Assembly (NCBI GenBank): GCA_964542435.1
Contig: CAZIVE010000009.1
Span: forward strand, 1-46,053
Origin: CAZIVE01 sp964542435
Lineage (GTDB): Bacteria; Bacteroidota; Bacteroidia; Bacteroidales; Tannerellaceae
Direction of reading: 5' to 3'
Length of the DNA: 46,053 nucleotides
The position numbers and the translations under genes are program-made. Numbering within the stretch: the first letter of the stretch is position 1; each line of letters begins with the position of its first letter. A model generated the notes under the pieces. It had not been told where the DNA came from. It worked only from the letters and a program-made list of their open reading frames with translations, and did not search any database. Shown one piece after another: positions 1 through 7,690 of the stretch.

Positions 1-1055
1 TCGTCGTTCGTGAACATGATCGTAACGGCTCTTGGACAGAGTTCGCCCAGGAAGAATCCGATACACATGGCCACGGTCGCCCACAGAATGGAGACTTTCA
101 GCACTTGCGTGACGCGTGGATAGAGCTTTGCACCGTAGTTGTATCCTGCAATTGGCTGCATGCCTTGGATCAGTCCGATGACGAGCATTCCGAAAATGAA
201 GGAGAATCGCGTCACAATGCCGTATGCGCCGACAGCCATATCCCCGCCGTAACGACTCAGTCCGTTGTTGATGATAATCACGACAATGCAAGAGGCAATG
301 TGCATCAGAAAGGAGGAAATACCAAACGAAAGACCGTCTCTGACAATCACGCGGCGCAATCCGAATGTGCCTTTCTGGAAATGTACGATATTCTTCTTGT
401 TGCTGAAGAACCGTATCTGCCAGATTAGCATTACAGCCTGCGAAATGACAGTAGCCAAAGCACTTCCTTGAATGCCCATGTGAAGACCGAAGATGAACAG
501 AGGATTGAGCGCGGTGTTGATGACGACGGTCCCGATGATAGAGATCATGGCCATTTTCGGAGCGCCGGTTGCTCTGAGCAGTGCATTCAGACTGAAGAAG
601 AGTTGTGCGAAAATGTTTCCGGCCAGATATACTGTCATGAAGTCGTGGGCATAGGGCAGTGTGTTGGCTGAAGCTCCGAAGAAGATTAGGATCGGATCGA
701 GGAAGAATATGCCGAGTAGAATCATGAGCAGTCCGGCAAGGATACTTAATGTGGTGGAGTTGCCGAGAATCATCTTGGTCGTGTCATAGTCTTTTTGTCC
801 GAGACGCATTGACATCAGCGTTGCTGTTCCCACGCCGATCAGTGTGGAAAAAGCTATGATAATATTCATGAATGGCAACGTCACGGCCAGTCCGGAAAGT
901 GCCAGCGGACCCACTCCATGGCCGACGAAGATGCTGTCGATTACATTATAGATGGAGGTTGCCGTCATCGAAATGATAGATGGCAAGGCATATCGGAAAA
1001 GCAATTTGCCAATCTTCTCTGTCTCTAATTCTTTAGTCAGTCGTTCTTTCTCCAT
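1..1055 (-). CDS. MATE family multidrug/cation antiporter, C-terminus cut by window edge
   Basis: Inner membrane exporter of the MATE family, which expels drugs or metabolites in exchange for H+ or Na+. The minus-strand frame opens at ATG 1055 (MEKERLTKELETEKIGKLLF) and runs 351 codons without a stop to the window edge, so the last few transmembrane helices are missing. Family signs are the N-terminal LLFRYALPSIISMTATSIYN, the segment DSIFVGHGVGPLALSGL, GTATLMSMRLGQ and IQGMQPIAGYNYGAK. Many hydrophobic segments alternate with short loops, as expected of a 12-helix transporter. It starts 66 bases after the SusD-like gene on the same strand and could be read through from that operon. The substrate cannot be told from sequence. 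Confidence 0.9.
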   Translation of the reverse strand, partial: MEKERLTKELETEKIGKLLFRYALPSIISMTATSIYNVIDSIFVGHGVGPLALSGLAVTLPFMNIIIAFSTLIGVGTATLMSMRLGQKDYDTTKMILGNSTTLSILAGLLMILLGIFFLDPILIFFGASANTLPYAHDFMTVYLAGNIFAQLFFSLNALLRATGAPKMAMISIIGTVVINTALNPLFIFGLHMGIQGSALATVISQAVMLIWQIRFFSNKKNIVHFQKGTFGLRRVIVRDGLSFGISSFLMHIASCIVVIIINNGLSRYGGDMAVGAYGIVTRFSFIFGMLVIGLIQGMQPIAGYNYGAKLYPRVTQVLKVSILWATVAMCIGFFLGELCPRAVTIMFTND

Positions 1056-1121
1056 GGTGATCTGAGTCTTCCCTTTTGTTGAAGCCGTCAAAGATAGATA
1101 AATTCCGTTTCTCCCGTATAT

Positions 1122-2756
1122 TTAGTAACCCGGATTCTGTGTAAGCTGTGTGTTCTTCAGCCGGACTTTCTCTGGAATCGGGAAAACGGTGGTGTAGCCG
1201 TTGGATTCGTTAGCCAGCTGCGGACGACTGCTGTAGGCGCGTGTGAACGCTCCGAAACGGATCAGGTCCTGTCTGCGCCAGCCTTCCCAAGCCAGTTCGA
1301 GCAGACGCTCATCGAGGAGATTGGCCAAGGTAGCTTTGCGATAGGAGGCTCTGACACGGCTGCGGACTTCGTTCAGTTCTGCATCGCCATCCTCGCCGTT
1401 GCGCACCTTCGCTTCGCTCTTCATCAGAAGGGCATCGGCATAACGGAATAGCACGATGTCGTTTTCCATCAGTTTGCCGTCTTTCGTCCCCGTTGGATCC
1501 ACTTCATATTTCTTCATGCGTGCACCGGCTGTCTTCTGATATGGACTGTCCGAGACATCGAGCGCTACTTCCCACGGCATATATTCCAATACGGTCGTTC
1601 CGTCGTCCAGCTTGACGACATTTCCTTTCAGGTCATAGACGATTCCAGCGAAGTAACATTTAGTAAAGCGAGGATCCACAGATTCTGTGTCATATCCGAA
1701 CACCTTCAGCGCTTCGATCGTCGCACTTGAACCGTTCTCGCCGCCCAAACCGTATGCTTTTGCATGGTTGTAATGGCGGGAGCGGAAGAGATACTGCATC
1801 TGATTCGTGTAAAGCGTCTTGTTCATCGGTATGGTGAAGATATTCTCTGTCGAGCCTTCGTTATAGACGGCGAAGTTAGTCTCGTACTTCGTCTCAAGCT
1901 GATAGTTCATGCTGCTCAGACTGTCGCAATACGCTTCGACGGTTTGCCAGGCGTTGAGCTGTTTGCCTCCGACTGTGAAATAGATGGATTTTCCGTCGGG
2001 CTTTGAACTGTCTGTCCAGTCGTTGTCGGTAAAGACTTCGGCATTGAGCGCCATTTTTGCAAGAAGAAAGTAAGCCACCGGACGCGTCATCCTTCCGTAG
2101 TAATTGCCGGAAAGATTGCTGTGATCCGTGGAAAGCAGCGGGGCACATTCCTGCAGCTCCTTCACGATGAATTCGAATACCTCTTTGCGTTCGCTCTGCT
2201 TCACATCACTGATGGTCACGTCGGGCGACGTGATGATGGGAACTCTGCCGAACAGATCCATCAGATAGTAGTAAAACAGGGCGCGTACGGAACGCACTTC
2301 AGCCAGATAAGCCGGTAGCTCGCTGTTGGTATGTGTTTGCTGGAAGATCTCGATGCGTTTGATACATTTATTGCTTAAACTGACCACTTTGTAAAGATAT
2401 TCCCATGTGGCTTGGATGGCATCGTTGTCAACGCCCCATTTATGTAGGAAGAGGCCTTGCCAGAAACCGCCGTCGTACCAGTCTGCACCGCGTGTCGGCA
2501 TGATGGCTTCGTCGGTGGTGAAGGTGTTTAGATCATAGACGCCGCGGCCGGTGCCCTGCAATCCCTGGCTGTCGCTGTAGCCGCCGACGTAGTTGTAGAT
2601 CGAAGCCACATCATTAAGATAGACAGAGGAGAGTGTGTTGTCCACTTCGTCTTCGGATAGTTTGTCCTTCGGATTCTCTTCCAGAAATTTGTCGCAGGAA
2701 GAGAGCGCTGCGGAGAAGCAGCATATCAGCAATATATAGAAGCTTGTCTTTTTCAT
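1122..2756 (-). CDS. SusD/RagB family nutrient-binding outer membrane lipoprotein
   Basis: Surface lipoprotein that captures a glycan or peptide and forms a lid over its SusC partner. I chose ATG 2756 (MKKTSFYILL), giving 544 aa, because it begins a clean lipoprotein signal ending ALSSC. The longer frame to 2780 would overlap the end of the susC-like gene and add an unnatural N-terminus. Family signs are SSCDKFLEENPKD, the TDEAIMP...DWYDGGFW segment, the TPR-like helix around LAEVRSVRALFYYYLMDLFGRVPI, ELAWEGWRRQDLIRFGAF, and an NPGY end. It lies 10 bases after the susC-like stop, so the pair is one operon. No glycoside hydrolase sits beside it, so the substrate is unknown. Confidence 0.95.
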   Translation of the reverse strand: MKKTSFYILLICCFSAALSSCDKFLEENPKDKLSEDEVDNTLSSVYLNDVASIYNYVGGYSDSQGLQGTGRGVYDLNTFTTDEAIMPTRGADWYDGGFWQGLFLHKWGVDNDAIQATWEYLYKVVSLSNKCIKRIEIFQQTHTNSELPAYLAEVRSVRALFYYYLMDLFGRVPIITSPDVTISDVKQSERKEVFEFIVKELQECAPLLSTDHSNLSGNYYGRMTRPVAYFLLAKMALNAEVFTDNDWTDSSKPDGKSIYFTVGGKQLNAWQTVEAYCDSLSSMNYQLETKYETNFAVYNEGSTENIFTIPMNKTLYTNQMQYLFRSRHYNHAKAYGLGGENGSSATIEALKVFGYDTESVDPRFTKCYFAGIVYDLKGNVVKLDDGTTVLEYMPWEVALDVSDSPYQKTAGARMKKYEVDPTGTKDGKLMENDIVLFRYADALLMKSEAKVRNGEDGDAELNEVRSRVRASYRKATLANLLDERLLELAWEGWRRQDLIRFGAFTRAYSSRPQLANESNGYTTVFPIPEKVRLKNTQLTQNPGY

Positions 2757-2766
2757 GGCTTTCGAT

Positions 2767-5502
2767 TTAGAAGTTGACACTTAATCCCATCGTATAGGTG
2801 CGAGCCAGCGGATAACTTCGTTTGTCGTCCACGCCGAGCGTACTGTTCACTGTCGAACTGTTGATCATCGGCGTCAGTCCGGAATAGCTGCAGATGGTTG
2901 CAAGATTGTTGACGGTCAGCGAGAGGCGGAGCGAACGCAGATATTTGGCGGCTTTGCCCGTCGGCACATTCCAACCTACCGTGACGTAATCGAAGTTCAG
3001 GTAGTCGCCTTTTTCCAGCCAATAATCGGTGGCCGTCTGATCCTTGATGTTCTGCTTTGGGGCCTTCGCCATCACGTTGTATTCGGGAAAGCTGTTCATG
3101 TTCATATAGGTCAGCGATGTGCCGTTATAGATCTTGTGGCCGAACGCTCCGTTCATCTGCACGGCAATATCCACCCGCTTGTAACGGAAACTGATGTTCG
3201 AACCCAACAACCGTTTCGGAACGGCCTGTCCAGCGACATAGCGATCCTCGCCATCTTCCAGATTGACACCGTTGCCGTTGAGGTCAGCCACATTGTAGGT
3301 ATATCCTCCGGCTCCGTCGGATTTCAGACCGGTGCAGTGCGGCAGATAGAATACACCGAGAGGCTGTCCCACGATCTGATAGACGATGTGATTGTATCCG
3401 CCGTGGAATCCTGCACCGTTCAGGCTGGCGAGACTCTTGTAAGCGGGTGCGGAGATGCCCTGTCCTTCGTATGTGCCGCTCAAAGAGAGCAACTTGTTGC
3501 GCTGGAAAGTGAGATTGGCGTTGATGTTGAGTTCCATGTCAGCCGTGCGAAGCGGCGTGAAGCCGATGGAGATCTCGGCACCGTCGTTGCGCATTGAACC
3601 GATGTTGGCTAGCAGTTCGCTGTAGGCGAAGGGCGGCACGCCGACGTTATAGAGATAAAGCATGTCATTCGTCTTGGAGTTGTAGTAATTGGCCGAGAGC
3701 AGCAGACGGTTGTCGAGCATTGTGATGTCGAATCCGGCATTGAACGTACGCTTCACTTCCCATTTCAGATTGGGATTGGTGTTGCGGAACTCGCTCAGCG
3801 AAACCATGGCAGACGTCCCGACCGGAACGACGCCGTTCGGCTGCACGAGACTCAATGTTGTGTAGGAATCGATGCCGTCCTGATTGCCCGCGAGGCCGTA
3901 GCCCGCTCTCACTTTCAAGTCATTGATGAAGGTGATCTCTTTCATGAATGCTTCTCTCGAGACGTTCCATGCGGCCGACACAGACGGGAAGAATCCCCAT
4001 TTGTGGTTCGAACCGAACTTGGAGGATGCGTCGGTGCGGGCGTTGAAGGTAAGGATAAAACGGTCGTCGTAGGTATAGTTGGCACGTCCCATAAACGAGA
4101 CGAGATGCGGTGATTCGTAATAGGATCCGGTTCCTTCCCAAAGTCTGACGGCGCCTGCCTGCAGATTGTCGTAGCCGAATTGGTCGGTGTTGAAATTGGT
4201 CACCGTCGTGTAATAACCGTTATAGGTCTCTTTCTGAAGTTCGCCCAACGCCAGCAATTCGAGAAGATGCTTCTGAAACTTCTTGCGATAGGTCAACATG
4301 GCATTTCCCAACAACGATTCTCTCTTCTTCGTGCCACGGTAAGCCTGGCCATGCGCCCAAACCGACGTCGGAAGATACTGTGAGTTCTCGATAATATTAT
4401 AGGTATAGGCGCCGAATAGCGTCAGCTTCAGGTCAGCAGGAAGATTGAAGGTGAGCCGGGCATGCGTACTGATGTGCGAGTTGTCGTCGTGGTCCTTCAC
4501 TGACATCCAGGCCAACGGATTGGTGATCTGACTTGCCTCCGTGATCTGATCCCACGATCCGGTCGTCGTGTTTCTGTGGTTGGGGAAAGTGGGATTGAAA
4601 GCTGCTGCGGAATAGAAGGTCTTCTGGTAATCAAAAAGATTGTCATTTTTCTGAATCGATCCGAACATACCCAGTTCCACCTTGATAAATCCGTTGAACA
4701 CATCCTGCGACATGTTCATGTTGGAGGTGAAATTGCGGGTGTCTTCCGGCAGAATCACGCCCTCTTTGTCGATATATCCGAGGGAAATGCGATAACTCGA
4801 CGCTTCCGATCCTCCGTAAAAGGCGATGTGATGCTGCTGCTGGAAGGCTGTCTGCTCGATCTCTTTCTGAAAATCGGTGTTGTATCCTTTATCGAGAATG
4901 GAGATGCTGCGGTCGGCTGCCACATTGCGAAACGCATCGCCGCTCAACATCTTCAGCGTCTTATAGACCGAAGCGAGGCCGAAGCTGCCGTTGTAGTTGA
5001 CGCGCGTCTTGCCGATCGTTCCCTTCTGTGTCGTTATCTCGATGACACCCGAAGCCCCGCGCGATCCGTATTGCGAAGTCTCCGAGGCATCCTTCAGAAT
5101 GGTGAAGCTTTCGATGTCGGTGGGATAGATGGACTGCAGCAGACTCAGATCGCCAAAGACTCCGTCCACGATGATCAGCGGGTTGTTGCCGCTGGTCAGT
5201 GAGGTCGTACCTCTGAGTCGTACGGCGTCAAGCGTGGCTGTGCCGTTGGAACCATGCTGGATGGTCAGACCGGCGACACGCCCGCGGATGGCATCCAGCG
5301 GATTGGTGATCTGATCTTTGTTGTTCATCTGCATCTCCGTGATCTTGTCCACCGAGCCGGAAAAGTTCTTCAAGCTACCCGTGGCATATCCTACGGTGAT
5401 CAGTGAGTCGGGCGGCGCCATCGTCGTCATCTGAGCAGCTGCTGTGATTGTATAAAAAGACAGAAGTGCGTTCAAAAGGAGTCTAAATCGGATTTTCATC
5501 AT
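2767..5502 (-). CDS. SusC/RagA family TonB-dependent outer membrane transporter
   Basis: Outer membrane TonB-dependent barrel that imports the ligand caught by the SusD-like partner; 911 aa. The signal peptide ends near TITAAAQ. The plug follows at once: VGYATGSLKNFSGSV, DAIRGRVAGLTI, RLRGTTSLTSGNNPLIIVDGV, DIESFTILKDASETSQYGSRGASGVI. The C-terminal barrel ends in aromatic TMGLSVNF, as outer membrane strands do. Unlike most SusC proteins (often over 1000 aa), no carboxypeptidase-regulatory-like domain precedes the plug, and no obvious TonB box is seen apart from the short stretch before VGYATG. A TAnnTTTG promoter candidate lies about 28 bases upstream. Confidence 0.95.
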   Translation of the reverse strand: MMKIRFRLLLNALLSFYTITAAAQMTTMAPPDSLITVGYATGSLKNFSGSVDKITEMQMNNKDQITNPLDAIRGRVAGLTIQHGSNGTATLDAVRLRGTTSLTSGNNPLIIVDGVFGDLSLLQSIYPTDIESFTILKDASETSQYGSRGASGVIEITTQKGTIGKTRVNYNGSFGLASVYKTLKMLSGDAFRNVAADRSISILDKGYNTDFQKEIEQTAFQQQHHIAFYGGSEASSYRISLGYIDKEGVILPEDTRNFTSNMNMSQDVFNGFIKVELGMFGSIQKNDNLFDYQKTFYSAAAFNPTFPNHRNTTTGSWDQITEASQITNPLAWMSVKDHDDNSHISTHARLTFNLPADLKLTLFGAYTYNIIENSQYLPTSVWAHGQAYRGTKKRESLLGNAMLTYRKKFQKHLLELLALGELQKETYNGYYTTVTNFNTDQFGYDNLQAGAVRLWEGTGSYYESPHLVSFMGRANYTYDDRFILTFNARTDASSKFGSNHKWGFFPSVSAAWNVSREAFMKEITFINDLKVRAGYGLAGNQDGIDSYTTLSLVQPNGVVPVGTSAMVSLSEFRNTNPNLKWEVKRTFNAGFDITMLDNRLLLSANYYNSKTNDMLYLYNVGVPPFAYSELLANIGSMRNDGAEISIGFTPLRTADMELNINANLTFQRNKLLSLSGTYEGQGISAPAYKSLASLNGAGFHGGYNHIVYQIVGQPLGVFYLPHCTGLKSDGAGGYTYNVADLNGNGVNLEDGEDRYVAGQAVPKRLLGSNISFRYKRVDIAVQMNGAFGHKIYNGTSLTYMNMNSFPEYNVMAKAPKQNIKDQTATDYWLEKGDYLNFDYVTVGWNVPTGKAAKYLRSLRLSLTVNNLATICSYSGLTPMINSSTVNSTLGVDDKRSYPLARTYTMGLSVNF

Positions 5503-5529
5503 CGCACAGTATTAGTAAGGGTTACATGA

Positions 5530-5537
5530 CAAACTTA
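5530..5537 (-). promoter_or_regulatory. Candidate -7 element for the susCD operon
   Basis: The plus strand reads CAAACTTA, so the minus strand reads TAAGTTTG, matching the Bacteroidetes TAnnTTTG box. It sits 28 bases before the susC-like ATG at 5502. No clear TTTG -33 box is seen at the expected distance, so an activator may be needed. Confidence 0.45.
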
Positions 5538-5628
5538 CAAAATTTTCATTTGCTCAGAGCTGATTCTGTAAGAAATATTTAGTGGCGCTTCTGTCGTTTG
5601 AAAGATTTTAGATGTTTGATACGTTTTT

Positions 5629-5728
5629 NNNNNNNNNNNNNNNNNNNNNNNNNNNNNNNNNNNNNNNNNNNNNNNNNNNNNNNNNNNNNNNNNNNNNNNN
5701 NNNNNNNNNNNNNNNNNNNNNNNNNNNN
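5629..5728. other. Assembly gap 1 (100 N, true length unknown)
   Basis: Exactly 100 N. The right-hand edge falls directly on a TTCGCT...AGCGAA hairpin repeat, which suggests that a repeat array caused the assembly break. Confidence 0.95.
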
Positions 5729-5787
5729 TTCGCTACCCAGCGAAAGCCTCCTTTTGAATTTTGCATCCGTTTCGCTGTATAGCGAAA
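5729..5787. repeat. Hairpin repeat, two visible units with 42-base spacing
   Basis: TTCGCTACCCAGCGAA at 5729-5744 and TTTCGCTGTATAGCGAAA at 5770-5787 are near-perfect hairpins with 4-base loops. The TTCGCT cores are 42 bases apart, suggesting the last units of a tandem array that continues into the gap. The same hairpin core occurs at 38118-38137. Confidence 0.7.
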
Positions 5788-5826
5788 GCAGTTTCCACTA
5801 TTTTATGAATTGTGGGAACTGCTTTC
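5784..5826. repeat. Imperfect inverted repeat, 15-base arms
   Basis: Arms at 5784-5798 and 5812-5826 pair over 15 bases with one mismatch around a 13-base loop. The left arm overlaps the end of the TTCGCT hairpin. There is no clear T tract on either side, so I do not call it a terminator. It may be a degraded repeat remnant or an RNA hairpin. Confidence 0.55.
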
Positions 5827-5911
5827 AATCGAACTACTCAACGATTTCGATGCGCTCATCCATCTCCTAACTGCGAGAGGAAAAGGTACATACGGACGCA
5901 GCCTTGTTTTT

Positions 5912-6520
5912 TTACATCAAGTTTAATGTGTAGGTCGTAAAATTGGGCTCGGCATAGGTGACGGTGCCGGACGTGTGAATCTGATTGGTAATTTTGATGG
6001 CATCGAATCCGGAGCTGAGGGTTATAAGGTAATAATCCCCTTTGTTCTCGGCGGATGTATAGGCAATGCCGAGTTTGCTCAGAACGTCTGAGATCTGCTG
6101 ATCCTTTGGCAGAGCAACAAGAATGCCCATCGGAATCTCAATGCTTCCGTTGACTTCATAGACGTACGACATGTATTTTACGCCTTCTGTCGTTTGTGAT
6201 AATTGAGCCAATCCGGCAAGCATGTCGCTGTCGATGAAATAGACGTTTTCGTAAACGGCCTTCGTGTTGGTGACTCCGAGGCTGCTAAGCGTCTTTTCTT
6301 TCTGGCTTGCGCTGACATTGTCGTTAAACTGAACGTAGATGAGATTTTTGAATCTCGACAGATATTCTTTTGAAGACTCCACATAGTCCGACTTGTTGAT
6401 GGTTTCTGCGGTCGGGTTGTCTGACTTGGAATTGTCATCATCTCCACAGCTCGTCATAGGTATGAAGGAGGCAAGGAATAGGAAACTGAACAGAACAGAT
6501 AAATAACGATTCGTTTTCAT
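5912..6520 (-). CDS. Probable surface lipoprotein with two inhibitor-I9-like halves
   Basis: Unnamed 202-aa protein. The signal peptide ends in the lipobox MTSC, followed by GDDDN. Acidic residues just after the lipid cysteine are a known surface-export signal in Bacteroidetes. The rest looks like two copies of one fold. The first runs from about LIYVQFNDNVSASQKEKTLSSLGV to a MSYVYEVNG end, the second from ILVALPKDQQISDVLSKLGI to VTYAEPNFTTY. The AEPNF-type ending and the hydrophobic pattern resemble subtilisin propeptides and I9 inhibitors. No protease domain follows. An inhibitor or chaperone of a subtilase is an inference, as no subtilase is in the window. It is a single gene with its own promoter. 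Confidence 0.75.
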   Translation of the reverse strand: MKTNRYLSVLFSFLFLASFIPMTSCGDDDNSKSDNPTAETINKSDYVESSKEYLSRFKNLIYVQFNDNVSASQKEKTLSSLGVTNTKAVYENVYFIDSDMLAGLAQLSQTTEGVKYMSYVYEVNGSIEIPMGILVALPKDQQISDVLSKLGIAYTSAENKGDYYLITLSSGFDAIKITNQIHTSGTVTYAEPNFTTYTLNLM

Positions 6521-6611
6521 GATCTTTTCTTTTTTAATTTGACGTATAGTTAAAACATTCAGAAGGGCAGGATTTCGATGATGGACGGAATGTTATTACT
6601 CTTCTATGTCG

Positions 6612-6641
6612 CAAAGCTATTTTTTTTTTTTTGAAAACAAA
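6612..6641 (-). promoter_or_regulatory. Promoter for the I9-like lipoprotein gene
   Basis: On the minus strand, TTTG (6638-6641) and TAGCTTTG (6612-6619) are separated by 18 bases, a close match to the Bacteroidetes sigma factor consensus. It would give a leader of about 85 bases before ATG 6520. Confidence 0.65.
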
Positions 6642-6664
6642 ATATAAATGTATAAATCTCAGCC

Positions 6665-7690
6665 TTATCTGATTAATTTTTCACCCCAATGTCCGGGAAT
6701 TGCAGTCTTGCAATATTCACATTTTCCTTCCGAGGTAACATGATATCGGAGGATGTGATAACCGTTGCGTTTGACAAGCAAATGATGACATGACGGACAG
6801 AAGGTGCTTTCCATATCTGCGTTGTCCACGTTTCCGATATAGACAAATTCCAATCCCTCTTCCCTTGCGATATCGCGAGCTTCAATCAGTGTTTTGACAG
6901 GCGTCGGCGGAATGTCCTGCATCTGATACATCGGAAAGAACCGGCTGAAATGAAGCGGCGTATCTTTGAATCCGTTCTTTGACAACCAATGGCACATCTC
7001 GCGGATCATATCCATAGAGTCGTTGACAGTCGGAATGACGAGATTGGTGATCTCAAGCCAGACGCCTGCTTCCTTCATTGTTTGGAGCGTATCCAGAACA
7101 GGCGCCAGATGCCCGCAGTTGATCTTCACGTAAAGCTCGTCACTGAATGATTTGAGGTCGATGTTGGCCGCATCAATCACTTCGCAGAGCTGACGAAGCG
7201 GCGCTTCATTGATATATCCGGCCGATACGAGGATATTGCGGATGCCGATCTCGTGAGCCAGCTTCGCCGTGTCGTACATATATTCGAAGAAGGTGATTGG
7301 CTCGGTGTAAGTGTATGCAATGGCTGGGCAATCCGTTTCGAGGCAGGTCTTGACAATCTGTTCGGGCGGATAATATTCCGAAGGAATGGATGCAGGTTCC
7401 GCTTGCGAAATCTCCCAGTTCTGACAGTTTCGGCAGGCAAAGTTACAACCTGTAGCAGCCAACGAGAGACATCGGCTGTTCGGATAGAAATGGAGCAGCG
7501 GCTTTTTCTCCACGGGATCGATGTGCAGTGCACAAAGATGGCCGTACGCTTCCGTGATGAGCCTGCCGCCACGATTGATGCGGCTTTTGCAAAGTCCACG
7601 CTGTCCTTCGCTGAGATTGCATTTGTGCGGACAGATCCCGCATTGAACGCCTTTGTCGCTCTTTGTGCTGTACAGTGATTCGTGCATCAT
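6665..7690 (-). CDS. AmmeMemoRadiSam system radical SAM enzyme
   Basis: Radical S-adenosylmethionine enzyme of the set often found with MEMO1 and AMMECR1 homologues; the reaction is not established. The 341-aa form from ATG 7690 is preferred over a longer frame to 7810 because ATG 7690 overlaps the upstream stop as ATGA, a translational coupling arrangement. The [4Fe-4S] motif is Cys82-x3-Cys86-x2-Cys89 (CNFACRNC). An N-terminal cysteine group (Cys17, Cys20, Cys24, Cys34) and C-terminal CPSC and CEYC pairs could bind metal. It has no signal peptide, so it should act in the cytoplasm, unlike its apparently exported neighbour. The second ATG, at 7687, is also possible. Confidence 0.92.
   Translation of the reverse strand: MMHESLYSTKSDKGVQCGICPHKCNLSEGQRGLCKSRINRGGRLITEAYGHLCALHIDPVEKKPLLHFYPNSRCLSLAATGCNFACRNCQNWEISQAEPASIPSEYYPPEQIVKTCLETDCPAIAYTYTEPITFFEYMYDTAKLAHEIGIRNILVSAGYINEAPLRQLCEVIDAANIDLKSFSDELYVKINCGHLAPVLDTLQTMKEAGVWLEITNLVIPTVNDSMDMIREMCHWLSKNGFKDTPLHFSRFFPMYQMQDIPPTPVKTLIEARDIAREEGLEFVYIGNVDNADMESTFCPSCHHLLVKRNGYHILRYHVTSEGKCEYCKTAIPGHWGEKLIR

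Larger units (their letters stand above)
5503..5911. other. Intergenic region with assembly gap and hairpin repeats
   Basis: No gene is supported here. It holds the susCD promoter region, 100 N, two copies of a TTCGCT...AGCGAA hairpin spaced 42 bases apart, and a longer imperfect inverted repeat. The short open frames crossing it run through the N and have no family features. Confidence 0.8.
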
